DNA of 64,000 bases from Petaurus breviceps papuanus (taxonomy: Eukaryota > Chordata > Mammalia > Diprotodontia > Petauridae). Every line of letters starts with the position of its first letter. Within the stretch, counting starts at the first letter, position 1. A model generated the notes under the pieces. It saw nothing but the letters and a program-made list of their open reading frames with translations. It was not told where the DNA came from and made no database searches. The position numbers and the translations under genes were made by a program. Shown here piece after piece: positions 1 through 10,500 of this stretch. Location of the stretch: NCBI GenBank assembly GCA_028583685.1, contig JAMXIF010000048.1, forward strand, positions 18,750,015 to 18,814,014, given 5' to 3'.

Positions 1-713
1 GAGATGGAGAAGCTGATGATGGGGACATTGAACCTAAACTTCCCATAAGACCAAAGATCAGAGGTTACCCATGCCATTCAGACTAGGCTTTCCTAAGGAT
101 ATTGTGAATCTGTAACCTGCTACTAGATTCATGTATGAGTATTAGTTATCTATTTTTTTTTTAGTTTGTTAAAAAAAAAAAAAAAAGAGAAATGTCTCTT
201 GTTGCCTTTAGATTCCATTCCCAATAACAATTCCTTTGCTTGCCTTTCCAAGTATATAACCTTTGAACCATCCTTCCATTTAAATGAAACGTTTTGTCTT
301 CTGATATCATGCATAGTGAAAAATTCTATTTCTATAGTGGTATGTCTATTTATTGTTCACTGAATATCAGTCTCACATTTAAAGTACAAATACCTAAGAA
401 ATGTTAACAGACTGTTAAAAAAAATCCATTGTCTTAGAAGCTTTTGCCCCCTTTTGTACCATTTTGCCCCTGTGGCTGCAGAAATACCAAGCTGACTATG
501 GAAAACTAAAGGATTGTTTTGTATTTTTCTTAGTTTCATGGATTTCTATGACCAAAAAAATTCATTACCAGATTCTAAATTATTATTTAAATTCTAAATT
601 TAATTTAAATTCTAAATTATTGATTAGTCTCTCCTCTCAAAATGGTCCTTAGAAAGCAGACAGTGAAGTCTTAAGCATGAAAGAACCTATTGGAGCTTAC
701 TCTCCCGAGGCAC
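1..713. other. RHPN2 intron 4, unassigned sequence
   Basis: AT-rich intronic DNA. It holds T and A runs near 150-185 and a low-complexity block of degenerate TTCTAAATTATT-like units at about 575-622. No exon or clear repeat family was recognised. Confidence 0.5.
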
Positions 714-1259
714 TGTAATGGAAATGCAAATTTAAAGATCTTCCCTGCCCCTAGGCTAAAGCGCACCTGGAGCCTGGGGTGGGAGGCTGGTTTTTCAGTA
801 GATACTTCTTGATTGGCCAGTGGGTCCAGAAGGTTGTTACATTCTCTGAGCCAGGAGAAGGCTGTATAAGCCCTGATGTGAGGCTTTGTTTTGGGGGCTC
901 ACTTTGAGAAGTGTTCTGTGATTTGATATGAATTCTGAGAAGCCGTTGTCCGGAGGCACCCCCTCCCCCCCCCTTGAAAAACCCAGATGTTGAAAGCCAG
1001 ATGCTGATTTGATATGGATGTAATGGCTGAACAGTTTGGAAAGCTGTTTACTGGATCTGTTTCTGTCTTGATAATTCTGCCTGTATACTTTGAAGTTCGG
1101 GGTGCTGACCTTTTTCCCCTGAACAAGGTAAACGATATATGTCTGACTGATTAAAGTAAGCTTGTTAACCCCTTTTGAGTTGCTTTCCTTTATCAAAGCA
1201 GATCCAAGAACCTGTGGTGGCAGCAAACCCTGAGGACACTTGGGGTGCTTGCTGCTACA
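714..1259 (+). mobile_element. Solo LTR (endogenous retrovirus fossil)
   Basis: Begins TGTAATGG and ends GCTGCTACA, the standard TG...CA ends. It is flanked by the 5-bp direct repeat GGCAC (709-713 and 1260-1264), a target-site duplication. Inside are a TATA-like CTGTATAAG near 865 and an ATTAAA signal near 1151, both on the plus strand. No internal viral region is adjacent, so this is a solo LTR about 546 bp long. The family was not recognised; a 5-bp duplication is usual for class III-like elements but does not prove class. Old, given its lack of a near-identical partner here. Confidence 0.7.
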
Positions 1260-1284
1260 GGCACACCCTCTAAGAACCGACAAC

Positions 1285-1420
1285 TCTTTATCACAATGTG
1301 GTTAAGTGACTTACCCATGCTCTTACAGGTAATATTTGTGAGAAGAGGGCCATGAACCCCAACTAATCTTCTTGATTTCAACTTGAGCATTCTATCTACT
1401 ATATCACACAGCCTCTCTGA
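1285..1420 (-). repeat. MIR-like SINE remnant
   Basis: Reverse-oriented core matching GGTTAAGTGACTTACCCATG...TCACACAGCC-type MIR sequence, heavily diverged. It lies just right of the solo LTR. Confidence 0.45.
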
Positions 1421-1702
1421 ATCCTCCAATAAAACGGTTATCTCAATCAGTATGTTCCCTCTAATGTAAATCACAATCTGTTACTTCCTGGGTGAATCTT
1501 GTCCAGAGAAGTAAAATAAAAGTGTAACTTGCAACTTTACTTACCATTAAGTGTTTGAGTCTCAGAGTCTTCAAATAAACCGATTTAGCTAGATTTAGCA
1601 CGGTTCATTTGAGAGACATATTTTCAGATAAAAATAAAAAAATTAAAAGCTTTTTTACATTTTCTGATTTCTGTGCAATTGATATTCATTTTCTCTACAT
1701 TT

Positions 1703-1861
1703 TTTTTTCTTTTTGGAGGGTAGAAGGCAGGGCAGTTGGGGTTAAGTGACTTGCCCAAGGTCACACAGCTAGTAAATGTTAAGTGTCCTAGGCTGGATCT
1801 GAACTCTGGTCCTCCTGACTCCAGGGCCAGTACTCTATTAACTGTGCCACCTAGCTGCCCC
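1703..1861 (-). repeat. tRNA-derived CORE-SINE, GCCCTCC-tail type
   Basis: Reverse copy: T-run, then GGGTTAAGTGACTTGCCCAA, the B-box complement and CACCTAGCTGCCCC at the SINE 5' end. Flanked by TTTCTCTACATT duplications (about 1691-1702 and 1862-1873). A near-intact insertion into intron 4. Confidence 0.85.
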
Positions 1862-2541
1862 TTTCTCTACATTCTAAAATGATTTGGTTGAAAAGCTCAA
1901 TTCAAGTGCCATACTGATCAAACAGCAAAGACATAGTACAACTGATCTTTCAAACTTGCATTTAATTTGGAAATCCCTATGTATTACATCTTGTTCTATA
2001 AGGCTGCCCATAAAGTTTACATGTACTTTCTAGTATATTCATCCAGAACATGCTAAACTTATGACAGTTTTGTCAAGGACCAATGTGAGGAAGACTTAAA
2101 AAAAAACTATCTAATGTTTTACAAAGTTAACTTCAATTTTAGCTGCCAGTCCCACTGACTTTTACCAGGAAGTATGTATCTAAATCCTCATAGAGCCTTT
2201 TAAAAAGGCTTATATAAAGCTGCTATTGTTAACTTGATCCTACCCTGAAGTCCAACAGTATTGTTTACAATATTATTAACTTCTATAATTCAACTCCAAA
2301 ACAAACCTATAACTTATATAGAGTTGAGAATAGACTTTGAAAAGGTTGCAGCATAGGAAAATTTGCCCAAAGTACTTCATGTTCTCACTAGGGAAGTTCT
2401 CTTTTTAATAAGTAGAATGCAACTTTACCACCTAAATCACTTGTAAAAAACAGAATCAAAAAATTTTATTAAAATTGGAAAGCGGTGTATACTATCAGTC
2501 ACAATCACTATTGGTCAGTTTTGTTTAAAATCTTGGCATTA
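1862..2541. other. Intronic unassigned sequence
   Basis: AT-rich; no exon or repeat family recognised. Confidence 0.4.
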
Positions 2542-2850
2542 GGGGCGGCCAGGTAGCACAGCGAGTAAGAGCACCAGCTCCAGTGTTGAGAAGACCTGGA
2601 GATCGAATCCCAGGCTCAGACACATAGCACCCACTCAGAAACACCTGGCCGTGTAACCTTGAGCAAGTTACTTAACCCCAATTGCTTAGGGGCGGCCAGG
2701 TGGCTCAGCGAGTAAGAGCACTGGTTCCAGTGTCAGGATGACCTGGATCGAATCCGGGCTCAGATACTCAGCACCACACCCAGCAATAACTGGCCATGTA
2801 ACCTTGAGCAAGTTACTTAACCCCAATTGCTTAAAAAAATAAAATAAAAT
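2542..2850 (+). repeat. Head-to-tail dimeric CORE-SINE
   Basis: Two copies of the GGGGCGGCCAGGT...CAATTGCTTA type, 2542-2688 and 2689-2840. They join directly (AATTGCTTA then GGGGCGG) with no A-tract between. One pair of target duplications, AAAATCTTGGCATTA (2527-2541 and 2851-2865), brackets both, so the dimer inserted as a unit. The only A-rich tail follows the second monomer. The same junction recurs at 17584. Confidence 0.88.
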
Positions 2851-2899
2851 AAAATCTTGGCATTAACTTTCTTTTTGAGGAGGATCTTTCAGGAAATAT

Positions 2900-3155
2900 C
2901 TATTGTTCAGTCATTTCATTCATGTCCAACTCTTTAGGACCCTGTTGGAGGTTTTCTTGACAAAGATACTAGAATGATTTGTCATTTCCCTTTCCAGTCT
3001 ATTTTACAAATGAGGAAACTGAGGCAAACAGGGTTAAGTGACTTGCCCAGGATCACACAGCTATTTATTGTCTGAGGCCAGATTTGAACTCAAGAAGATT
3101 GAGTCTTCCTGATTCCAGGCCCAGCACTCTCTCCACTATGTCACCTAACTGTCCT
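2900..3155 (-). repeat. MAR1-type SINE (RTE-like 3' part)
   Basis: Reverse copy. It starts TATTGTTCAGTCATTTCATT, includes GTCCAACTCTTTAGGACCC and GAGGAAACTGAGGCAAACAGG, and ends at the tRNA-like head (GTCACCTAACTGTCC). A short TCAGGAA repeat on each side may be the target duplication. Confidence 0.8.
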
Positions 3156-3159
3156 CAGG

Positions 3160-4441
3160 AAGTCTCTAATTCTCCATAATAAAATACAACAATTAAAATG
3201 TTAAATGTTAGAACTTTAAAAATAATAAAATGTAAAGAACTAAGTCCTTCGAAGTTAAAATGTGCTCAAATATCCTGTATAGGTACTAAAATGCTATAAT
3301 TCTAATTGTATTTTTAAAACTACAATTAGTTAAGAAAAATTATCTAATCTTGAGTCAACCAGAAGGAAAAAGAACTACTATTTTCTAAACCATTTTTTTC
3401 CACTTTAATGAGATTCCATTTGTTTCAAATTTTTCCAGCTCTGATATTTTACTTCAAATTCTCATGATACTTTAAATACTGGATAAAATGAGAAGATAAG
3501 CACTAACCCAACTTTTCTTTAGTTTGATTGTGTTCTCTGAAATCTAGATTTGCTCTAACTCCAGTTAGAAAATACAAACTGGGTCAAGTTGGGGAATTAA
3601 AAATAGGACTAAAGGGAATATTCCAGAATTAACAGTGACAAGGCTGACTTTAAGTGCTAGTAAAACAACAATCAGATGCAGATGGTTTAGAATGAACATA
3701 AAGAGCTTTGGTGTCCAGAAGATGTGGGTTCAGGTTCTGCTTGACATTGTAGATGTCTAATTATGGATGAATTACCTAATATCTCATTTCAATGTCCCAG
3801 AAAACTCTCTAAAATGATAAACAGAAGATGAGTTGTTAATCTTCTTGGTGGAGAGGGACTTTCCACACTTCAGAGTTCTCCCACATTGATAAAATCACAA
3901 ATCCAAACTTTACCTCATCCTGTCCAGACCACCCCTCCAAGAACAGAAGAAATGAAAAAGCAAGAACATAGAAATCTAAAAAGCAATAAATAAATAATGA
4001 AGAATTCCTAGTTTCTCGACATGGATGAACAGGAAACTGTTGTTTTTTTTTTTAAGCATCCTAAGTTCAGTCTTTAAAACCATCCAAATTTTCAGTTATG
4101 GAAGTTGTGACCCAGATACCACAGTACATTCTTCTTACTCTCCTCAAAATCATCTTAAAATTGTAAAATACTTTGACCTACATCCTCTTTTTAATCCAAA
4201 AGTTTGTGGATATGGACCATGATAACCTGGGGATTACCACCTGGACTTCTGTAAGTTGATCTAAAGTATTCTATAAAGACTATAAAGAGGAATGTGATAA
4301 CATAAGATTCTCAGCTATGCTTCCATGGCAAAAGAGGCGAGATTAATCATTTTTCAGTCAGTTACAGCAAAGATAGTACAACATATTCAGACTTTCATGA
4401 TTCTTATTTCTATTCACATCTCTTTAAGTTTGGAGATTTAC
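3160..4441. other. Intron 4 sequence, mostly unassigned
   Basis: A weak forward MIR-like core lies near 3695-3840 (GTGTCCAGAAGATGTGGGTTC...). The rest is AT-rich with no recognised exon. Confidence 0.4.
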
Positions 4442-4517
4442 CTTCAAAAGGACTGACATGTCAACTTCTTTGGTTTCCTTCAGGCCAAGGGGAATCAGGG
4501 GAATTGTAAATGTCTCC
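4442..4517 (-). CDS. RHPN2: RHPN2 coding exon 4 (start of BRO1 domain)
   Basis: The acceptor is TTTTCTTACAG and the donor is GTAAAT. The exon completes Glu104, then gives 25 residues: [17 protein letters not shown] and VDMSVLLK. This matches the opening of the BRO1 domain in human RHPN2 ([24 protein letters not shown]). It ends in phase 0. The next exon should encode DFILEHYSEDG...; I searched 1-4441 on the minus strand by eye and did not find it, so it presumably lies left of the window. Confidence 0.96.
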
Positions 4518-7500
4518 CTGTAAGAAAACACAGCAAAGCCATATGAATATGTGCAGCCAGGGCACTCTACCATCAAGATACAATTTTCAGTGCCAATACC
4601 TTCCTTACATGTTAAAAAAAAAAAGCACTTGCTGGAATAATACGATTTAAAAAAAAAAAATCTACCTTTTTTACAAAGTCCCTAGGAATGTGCCCCAATT
4701 CCCTAGGATATGCCCAAAACATTTCCTTATACCTCACAATTAAGCTATCTCCCTTTTCTCTCTTTTTGCTTTTCACATTTTAGCATCCCCTCTATAGGAT
4801 ATCTTCCTGTTCATATTTGCAGATTTGCTACCCCAGAAAGTAGCTTCTACCCCAAGTTCCAAGATACTCTATCCTTAAAAACCCAGGTCAAGAATCTCCT
4901 CTGGCCACAGTCTACAGAGCTCTCCTGCCTTCGACCTATTATTGCAAGCTAGAAAATTTAGCTTTTCACAGACATTTAGGGGCATAACCTAAAGTCCTTT
5001 TACTTTCTTGTACTATTTTCGGAATGCCTATATCTCCATGGCCCTGACTTTAGAGACCTAAGGGAGATGTTTTATATCTACTACTTTAATTTTTAATAAA
5101 TTCTTCCCAGAGACTGAGTGGGTGTGTAGAGGGAGAGAATGCCTCTTATATAGGAAGGGGAGGGGGTCACTGTGCTTTGGTTTTTCCTATACCACCTCAG
5201 TAAATATGCTTTGTAAATACTAATTAATGTTAATTGGTCAATTAATATTAGGGAGATGTTAATTGGTTAAGTGATATTGGCAAGAGTATGCAAGATGGGG
5301 CTTAGTAGATGATGATCAGGAGGACAGGCATCCATAGGCTCACCCCTAGAAACTTGAGCATAGTAGCAGCCTCCCCTATGGGGACCCAACCAGAGGACTG
5401 GGAAATTTCAGAATACATGTTGCATAGAGAATAAGCAAATATTGTCCCAATTATAAAAAGGAAGACACAGTAGTCTTTAAAATTATAGGGCATTATGGCA
5501 TCATCTCTACATGTGGAACTAAGTATGACTTTGATTCATGGCCAAATCCTAGAAGATACTTTTAAAAGAATGAATTGATAACATTTAGAAAGGGAAACTG
5601 ATCAAAGTTACATTTCTCATGCATAAGTCATATGAAACTAACTTCGTTTCCTTTTTTGGCAATGTTACTAGACTTGCAGTTCAGGGGAATGAAATAAACA
5701 TGATAAACCTAAATTCCAGAAAGCCACTTAACAAAGACTTCTAATAAGCGGCCTTTCCTGATCCATCCATTACTATGTAACCTGCCCCATCCTTTCCTTT
5801 CTCTCTGGCCAAAACTGTTTTGGATTCATTTTGAACGTACCCTTCATCTATTTATCTGTGAATATGCTGTATTCCTGTAGGGGAATATAAGATTTCTGAG
5901 GGCAAGGACTTTCTCACTTTTGTATTTATTCAATAAATGCTTGTTAATTGATTGTTTGAAAATTTCCATAAAGACAAAATACCCGGACTAGAGACAGATA
6001 GTATAAGTTCAATGGATTCAGAACTAGTTGAATGACTAGACCCAAAGAGTAGTGAATATGCGTGTGAAGTCATCGTGGAAGAAGGTCCCTCGTGAAATTT
6101 TCCAGGTTCAGGACACTTGGCAAGGAGTTGGTGGCAGTTAGAGGGTTGTCTGTATACATCTCCCCTAGTAACTACTTAGGACAGTGCTCTAGTAGGTGCT
6201 ACAAATAAGCATTTTAAAATTAATTAATTAAAAACACAATACGAGGAATATTACAATATATATTCTGACATCCTGAGTTCTAACCCCACTTCTGCCACTA
6301 ACTTGTTCTATAACGTAAGGAATCACAATTTCCCTCTGTTCCCTTAGTAGTAGAATGAAGTTAATATATAACCTCTTTCACAGGGATGTTATGAAAATGA
6401 AAATAGATAATGGGTGTAACCTTTGTAATCACTCTTTTCATTATTTTGCTTAGATATTTTGGTGGATTCAATTGGGAGAATGCTGATGGTTTATTTTAGT
6501 TAAAACAAAATTTATCAATATATATTTTTTAAAATAGATAATGGGTATGAAAGCATTACTTTCAAAAAAGGCAAAACTGTTGTAAAAATGCAAGATACTA
6601 TGGTTAATCTACATATCCATCTTACATTTTCCTATTCATATCTTTAAACATGACTCATATAGAAACTATGCTCTCTTAACATCAAAAACAACCATAGTCA
6701 TTCTAAGAAAAATATAAGGCTACATATTTTGCAAGTGTTTGAAAGAAGGTCTTAAAGGAGATGATCTGGTTCATACTGCCAATGGGAGGCTTGGACTATA
6801 TGAATTTTTTTCAATTTTGCTCAGGCTGTCTTCAAAACTACAGTAAAGAAAATTCCAATGGGAGTGAGTATAGAGATCTATCTCTCTTCATAAAGAGAAA
6901 TGGAGAAAGATTTTTATTCACTCATGATTCAACTCCTGCTATTCTCTAAATTATTTCTACTTGTAGAATCATGATACAGAAACTTTTCAACTGCCACTAA
7001 AAGGATTATAACTGAAAGAGTAAAAAAGAGGTGACACAAGTAAATAGTGTTCATATTTTAAACTTCACATAATTTTTCAAAACTGGTCTTTTTTTCTCCA
7101 TGGATTTTCCCTGAAAGGGCCATTAACTTTATTGTTCCAAGATTTTTCAAAGCTTATTTTTCCTAAAAAAACAACAACAAAAACAGTGGTTTAATTTACA
7201 GGGTAGTTCGCATCTATAAAATGAAGGATTTGGGCTATATCTTTAAGGTCCTCTGCCACTCTAAATCTTATAATCCTATGATCTCTTAAGTGGAAGACTT
7301 CTTGCCACTGAACCTTTTCAGAATATAAAACTTGAGCATTTACCTTTTTCTCTACCGAATTACCCAGTATTATATTTATTAAATACTTTTGATAAATTAC
7401 CCAGCATGTCATTTAAAAAATCTTTTCAGTGAAATTCATGCATCTATAACCTTTTGTTTTGTTTATTTATGTTTGTTCTTAAAACTAGGTTTCCTCATCT

Positions 7501-10500
7501 TGCTTGGGTTAGAAACAGAAGGGCCACTTATGGGCCTGATCCCACTACTAAATCAACATGAGACCTCTGACTTGCTGTTTCCAACATGAACCAGCTTGGC
7601 CCTCTCAGGCAACCTGGTCCTCCCTCCTATGGACACCCAATGGGCAAAGCCCCCTGCTGCTCACAATTTCCAAGCTCCAGAACCAAGGTGAGATCTCCAA
7701 TAGGTAGGATTATGCCTCCCCACCCAGACATTCATAACCTTTTAGTAGAATTTTCCAACATATTTTTATGAAATTTTTATTTTGTATTCAATTGCTAGAA
7801 AGAGTTGGGGACTGTTATATGGTTGAGAACAATAATAATTATGTCCTTGTATTTGACAAATTGACAAAGAGAATTGACAGTTCTCTCAATACAGTCAGCC
7901 ATCCTATTTCAACCTACAAAACTTCCTCTGCACACAGTTATGAAGAATAACCTCTTGTGCCTGAGTCATGAGAGCCAAATTCTTAACAACAGGATGAGGA
8001 GAGGTTTTCTGACACTGGACATTGGCACAAAGTTCTTCCTGTTAAGATGTGCAATATATGAGATCAGAACAAATGTCTTTTTGTTAAATACTTGATTCAC
8101 TTTAGCACACACTCAACAGGTTCATCGTTTCAATTCTGGCAACCTGTTCAAACCACATCTTCCAAAGATATATAATTAACTTGTTTCTCAAAACTACATT
8201 TGTCAAGCTTTGTATCAACAATCTAAATATAACATCTTTTCCTTTAATTGTACACTTTGTATACTCACATTTAGTACAATAACATTATAGGAATTCAAAC
8301 TCCAGTTTATTGGTTAGAAATAGCAACACTTTCACTTACTCTGTGTTCTGGTAAACTTCCACTGAGATGTTAAGTCCTTCTAATTCCTCCTTTAAGATCT
8401 GCAGATCTGAATTTACGTAACTAAGTTCCAAGAGAACCTGGTCTCGAACTTTGTTGTTTGTGGTTGCTCTGAAAAAAAAAAAAGGCAAAAGGATAGGAAA
8501 AAATGGAACTTAATGAATTTTTGAGATTGCACTGGGAACAGACTTTACATTGTAGGGGAGTTTTGCTGAGTCCCTTAATTGGCATTCTCAGAATTTTAAA
8601 GATTTTTTAAAAATGAGATGGTAGAACTCTCAGGTTTCTCAAGCAATAAACTACCAAGATGTACCTAGGGAAGTTATCCAAAAAAGCACCTTGCAGTTTT
8701 GATCACAGCCAAATGAGAGAATAAACAAAACCAAAGAAGTAACATATTGTAGACTGAAAGTAGATATATTTTAGTGATGTGAGGGACAATTGCCATTATG
8801 TGGAGAGCCCAGAAACCAGCTAGGAAATACTTTATCTTCTTGCCAAACAGAGCTATAGTGATCAAGCATACAGTAGTTAAAATATAAACTAATATGTAAA
8901 ATCTTACAGGGAATGATTATAGAAGAATATGAAGAGTATTACCTCCTTAAAACAATTAAAAGAGGAAAAAATGAAAGAAAATCTGACAACAGTCTCAACT
9001 AAGCAAAGTCATCCCCAAAGCATTTAAGAATGAAATCAAAAAAGAAGACAGAAATAAAGAAAAATAGAAAAGAGCTTCCTTTTTTAAAAAAAAAAGTAAC
9101 AAATTTGTTTCAGTATCAAAGAGAGTGAAGCTACAACATTTAGGCTAACATCATAATTATAAATATGCTGTACATGGAAGTTAAAGTGCCACTGAAAAAG
9201 AAAAAAATGGAAAGACATGCTAGACTAGACCATGTCTATACAAAGCCCTTCTGCCAAAGGTGACAACAATTTTGGGAACACTGAAGGATTGGTTTTCAGG
9301 GTCTCTTAAATAAGGGAGGATACTAAAAGTTTAGGGAAAATATCTCAGAACTGAACTTTTATTACACCCACACCCCTGCCAAAGACAACTAAAGGAATAT
9401 CAGTAATTATCAATTTGTATACCTGCTGTCCTCTCATTACAAAATTTTTATTAAAAAAATTTATACAAACACATTCTTAAAAATATGAGAAAGGAAAAGA
9501 GGCTTCCACAAATGACATCACACAATGGAACACGTCTTTACAGTCACACATTGAACTGGAAGTTGTTGTAGAGAGTATAAGACCTTACTGTGCTTAATGT
9601 TTGTTGGTAATAAAAATAGTTTTACTCTGTAGAACTAGATCCCCCCTTCAACGTTCTTCCTGCCAACAAAGTACATCATGTATATATATCAAAATCCCTT
9701 GAAGATATAAGAATAAAGATAATTTTATTCAACAATCTTATGATTATTAATAGCAAGTAAGGTATAAAGCAGGAACTATGCTTGCCAAAGTGTTTGCCAT
9801 TGTCATGCAGGATGTCCAATACAAACTCCAAATGGATTCTCTATTAATGATGATGTCTACCAGGCATTATTTGCAAGTGACATTATACTGACTGCGTCAA
9901 GCCCTCAAAAACTTGAAGAACCTCCCAAATGAGATTCATAACCACTCAAAAGAATTTAGTCTAAGTATCCATAGTAGGTGAAGAATGTCCATTGTCCTGA
10001 CTATGATAGCTAGTTGGATAGACAACTAATTTATCTGTATCTTGGACAGATGATCTAGATCAAAGGTCTCCAATTATTTTTATCTATCCAATCAATAATA
10101 AAAATTTGTTGATGTACTCCAATCTATATTTATAAATTATATTCATGTGCTACTATACTAATATATACTCTAAAATAGACTTTTAAAGACTTAAGTATGA
10201 AATAAACATATTAAATAATTTTTATTTTTATTTTTTATGGTACAAGAATCTTTTAATGTTATTGTTAAAAAAATATCATCTTTTGGTGGCAGTGATGTTA
10301 CTGAATGTTTCATTGCTTTGGAAATTTTGTTTAATACTTCATGACATAGTAATCTGGTACAAAGTTCAGTATATTCTGATACTTAGTTGTAATGGCTTTC
10401 ACAGCAGAAAACTTCAACTTCACAAAGATAGAACTACATGGAAGAAGCAACTTATTGGCTATCCTTACTAAATGATGATGATCATTTTTCAATCCACCAA

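Noticed and set aside
837-1283. 148-codon open frame, minus strand
   Set aside because: It lies almost entirely in the solo LTR and antisense to it, with no known domain.
5105-5260. Possible third LTR
   Set aside because: TATA-like and AGTAAA-like motifs are present, but no TG...CA ends with matching flanks were found.
5302-5493. Resemblance of LGVSL to the small oligosaccharyltransferase subunit OST4
   Set aside because: Only five residues match and the rest does not align; judged coincidence.
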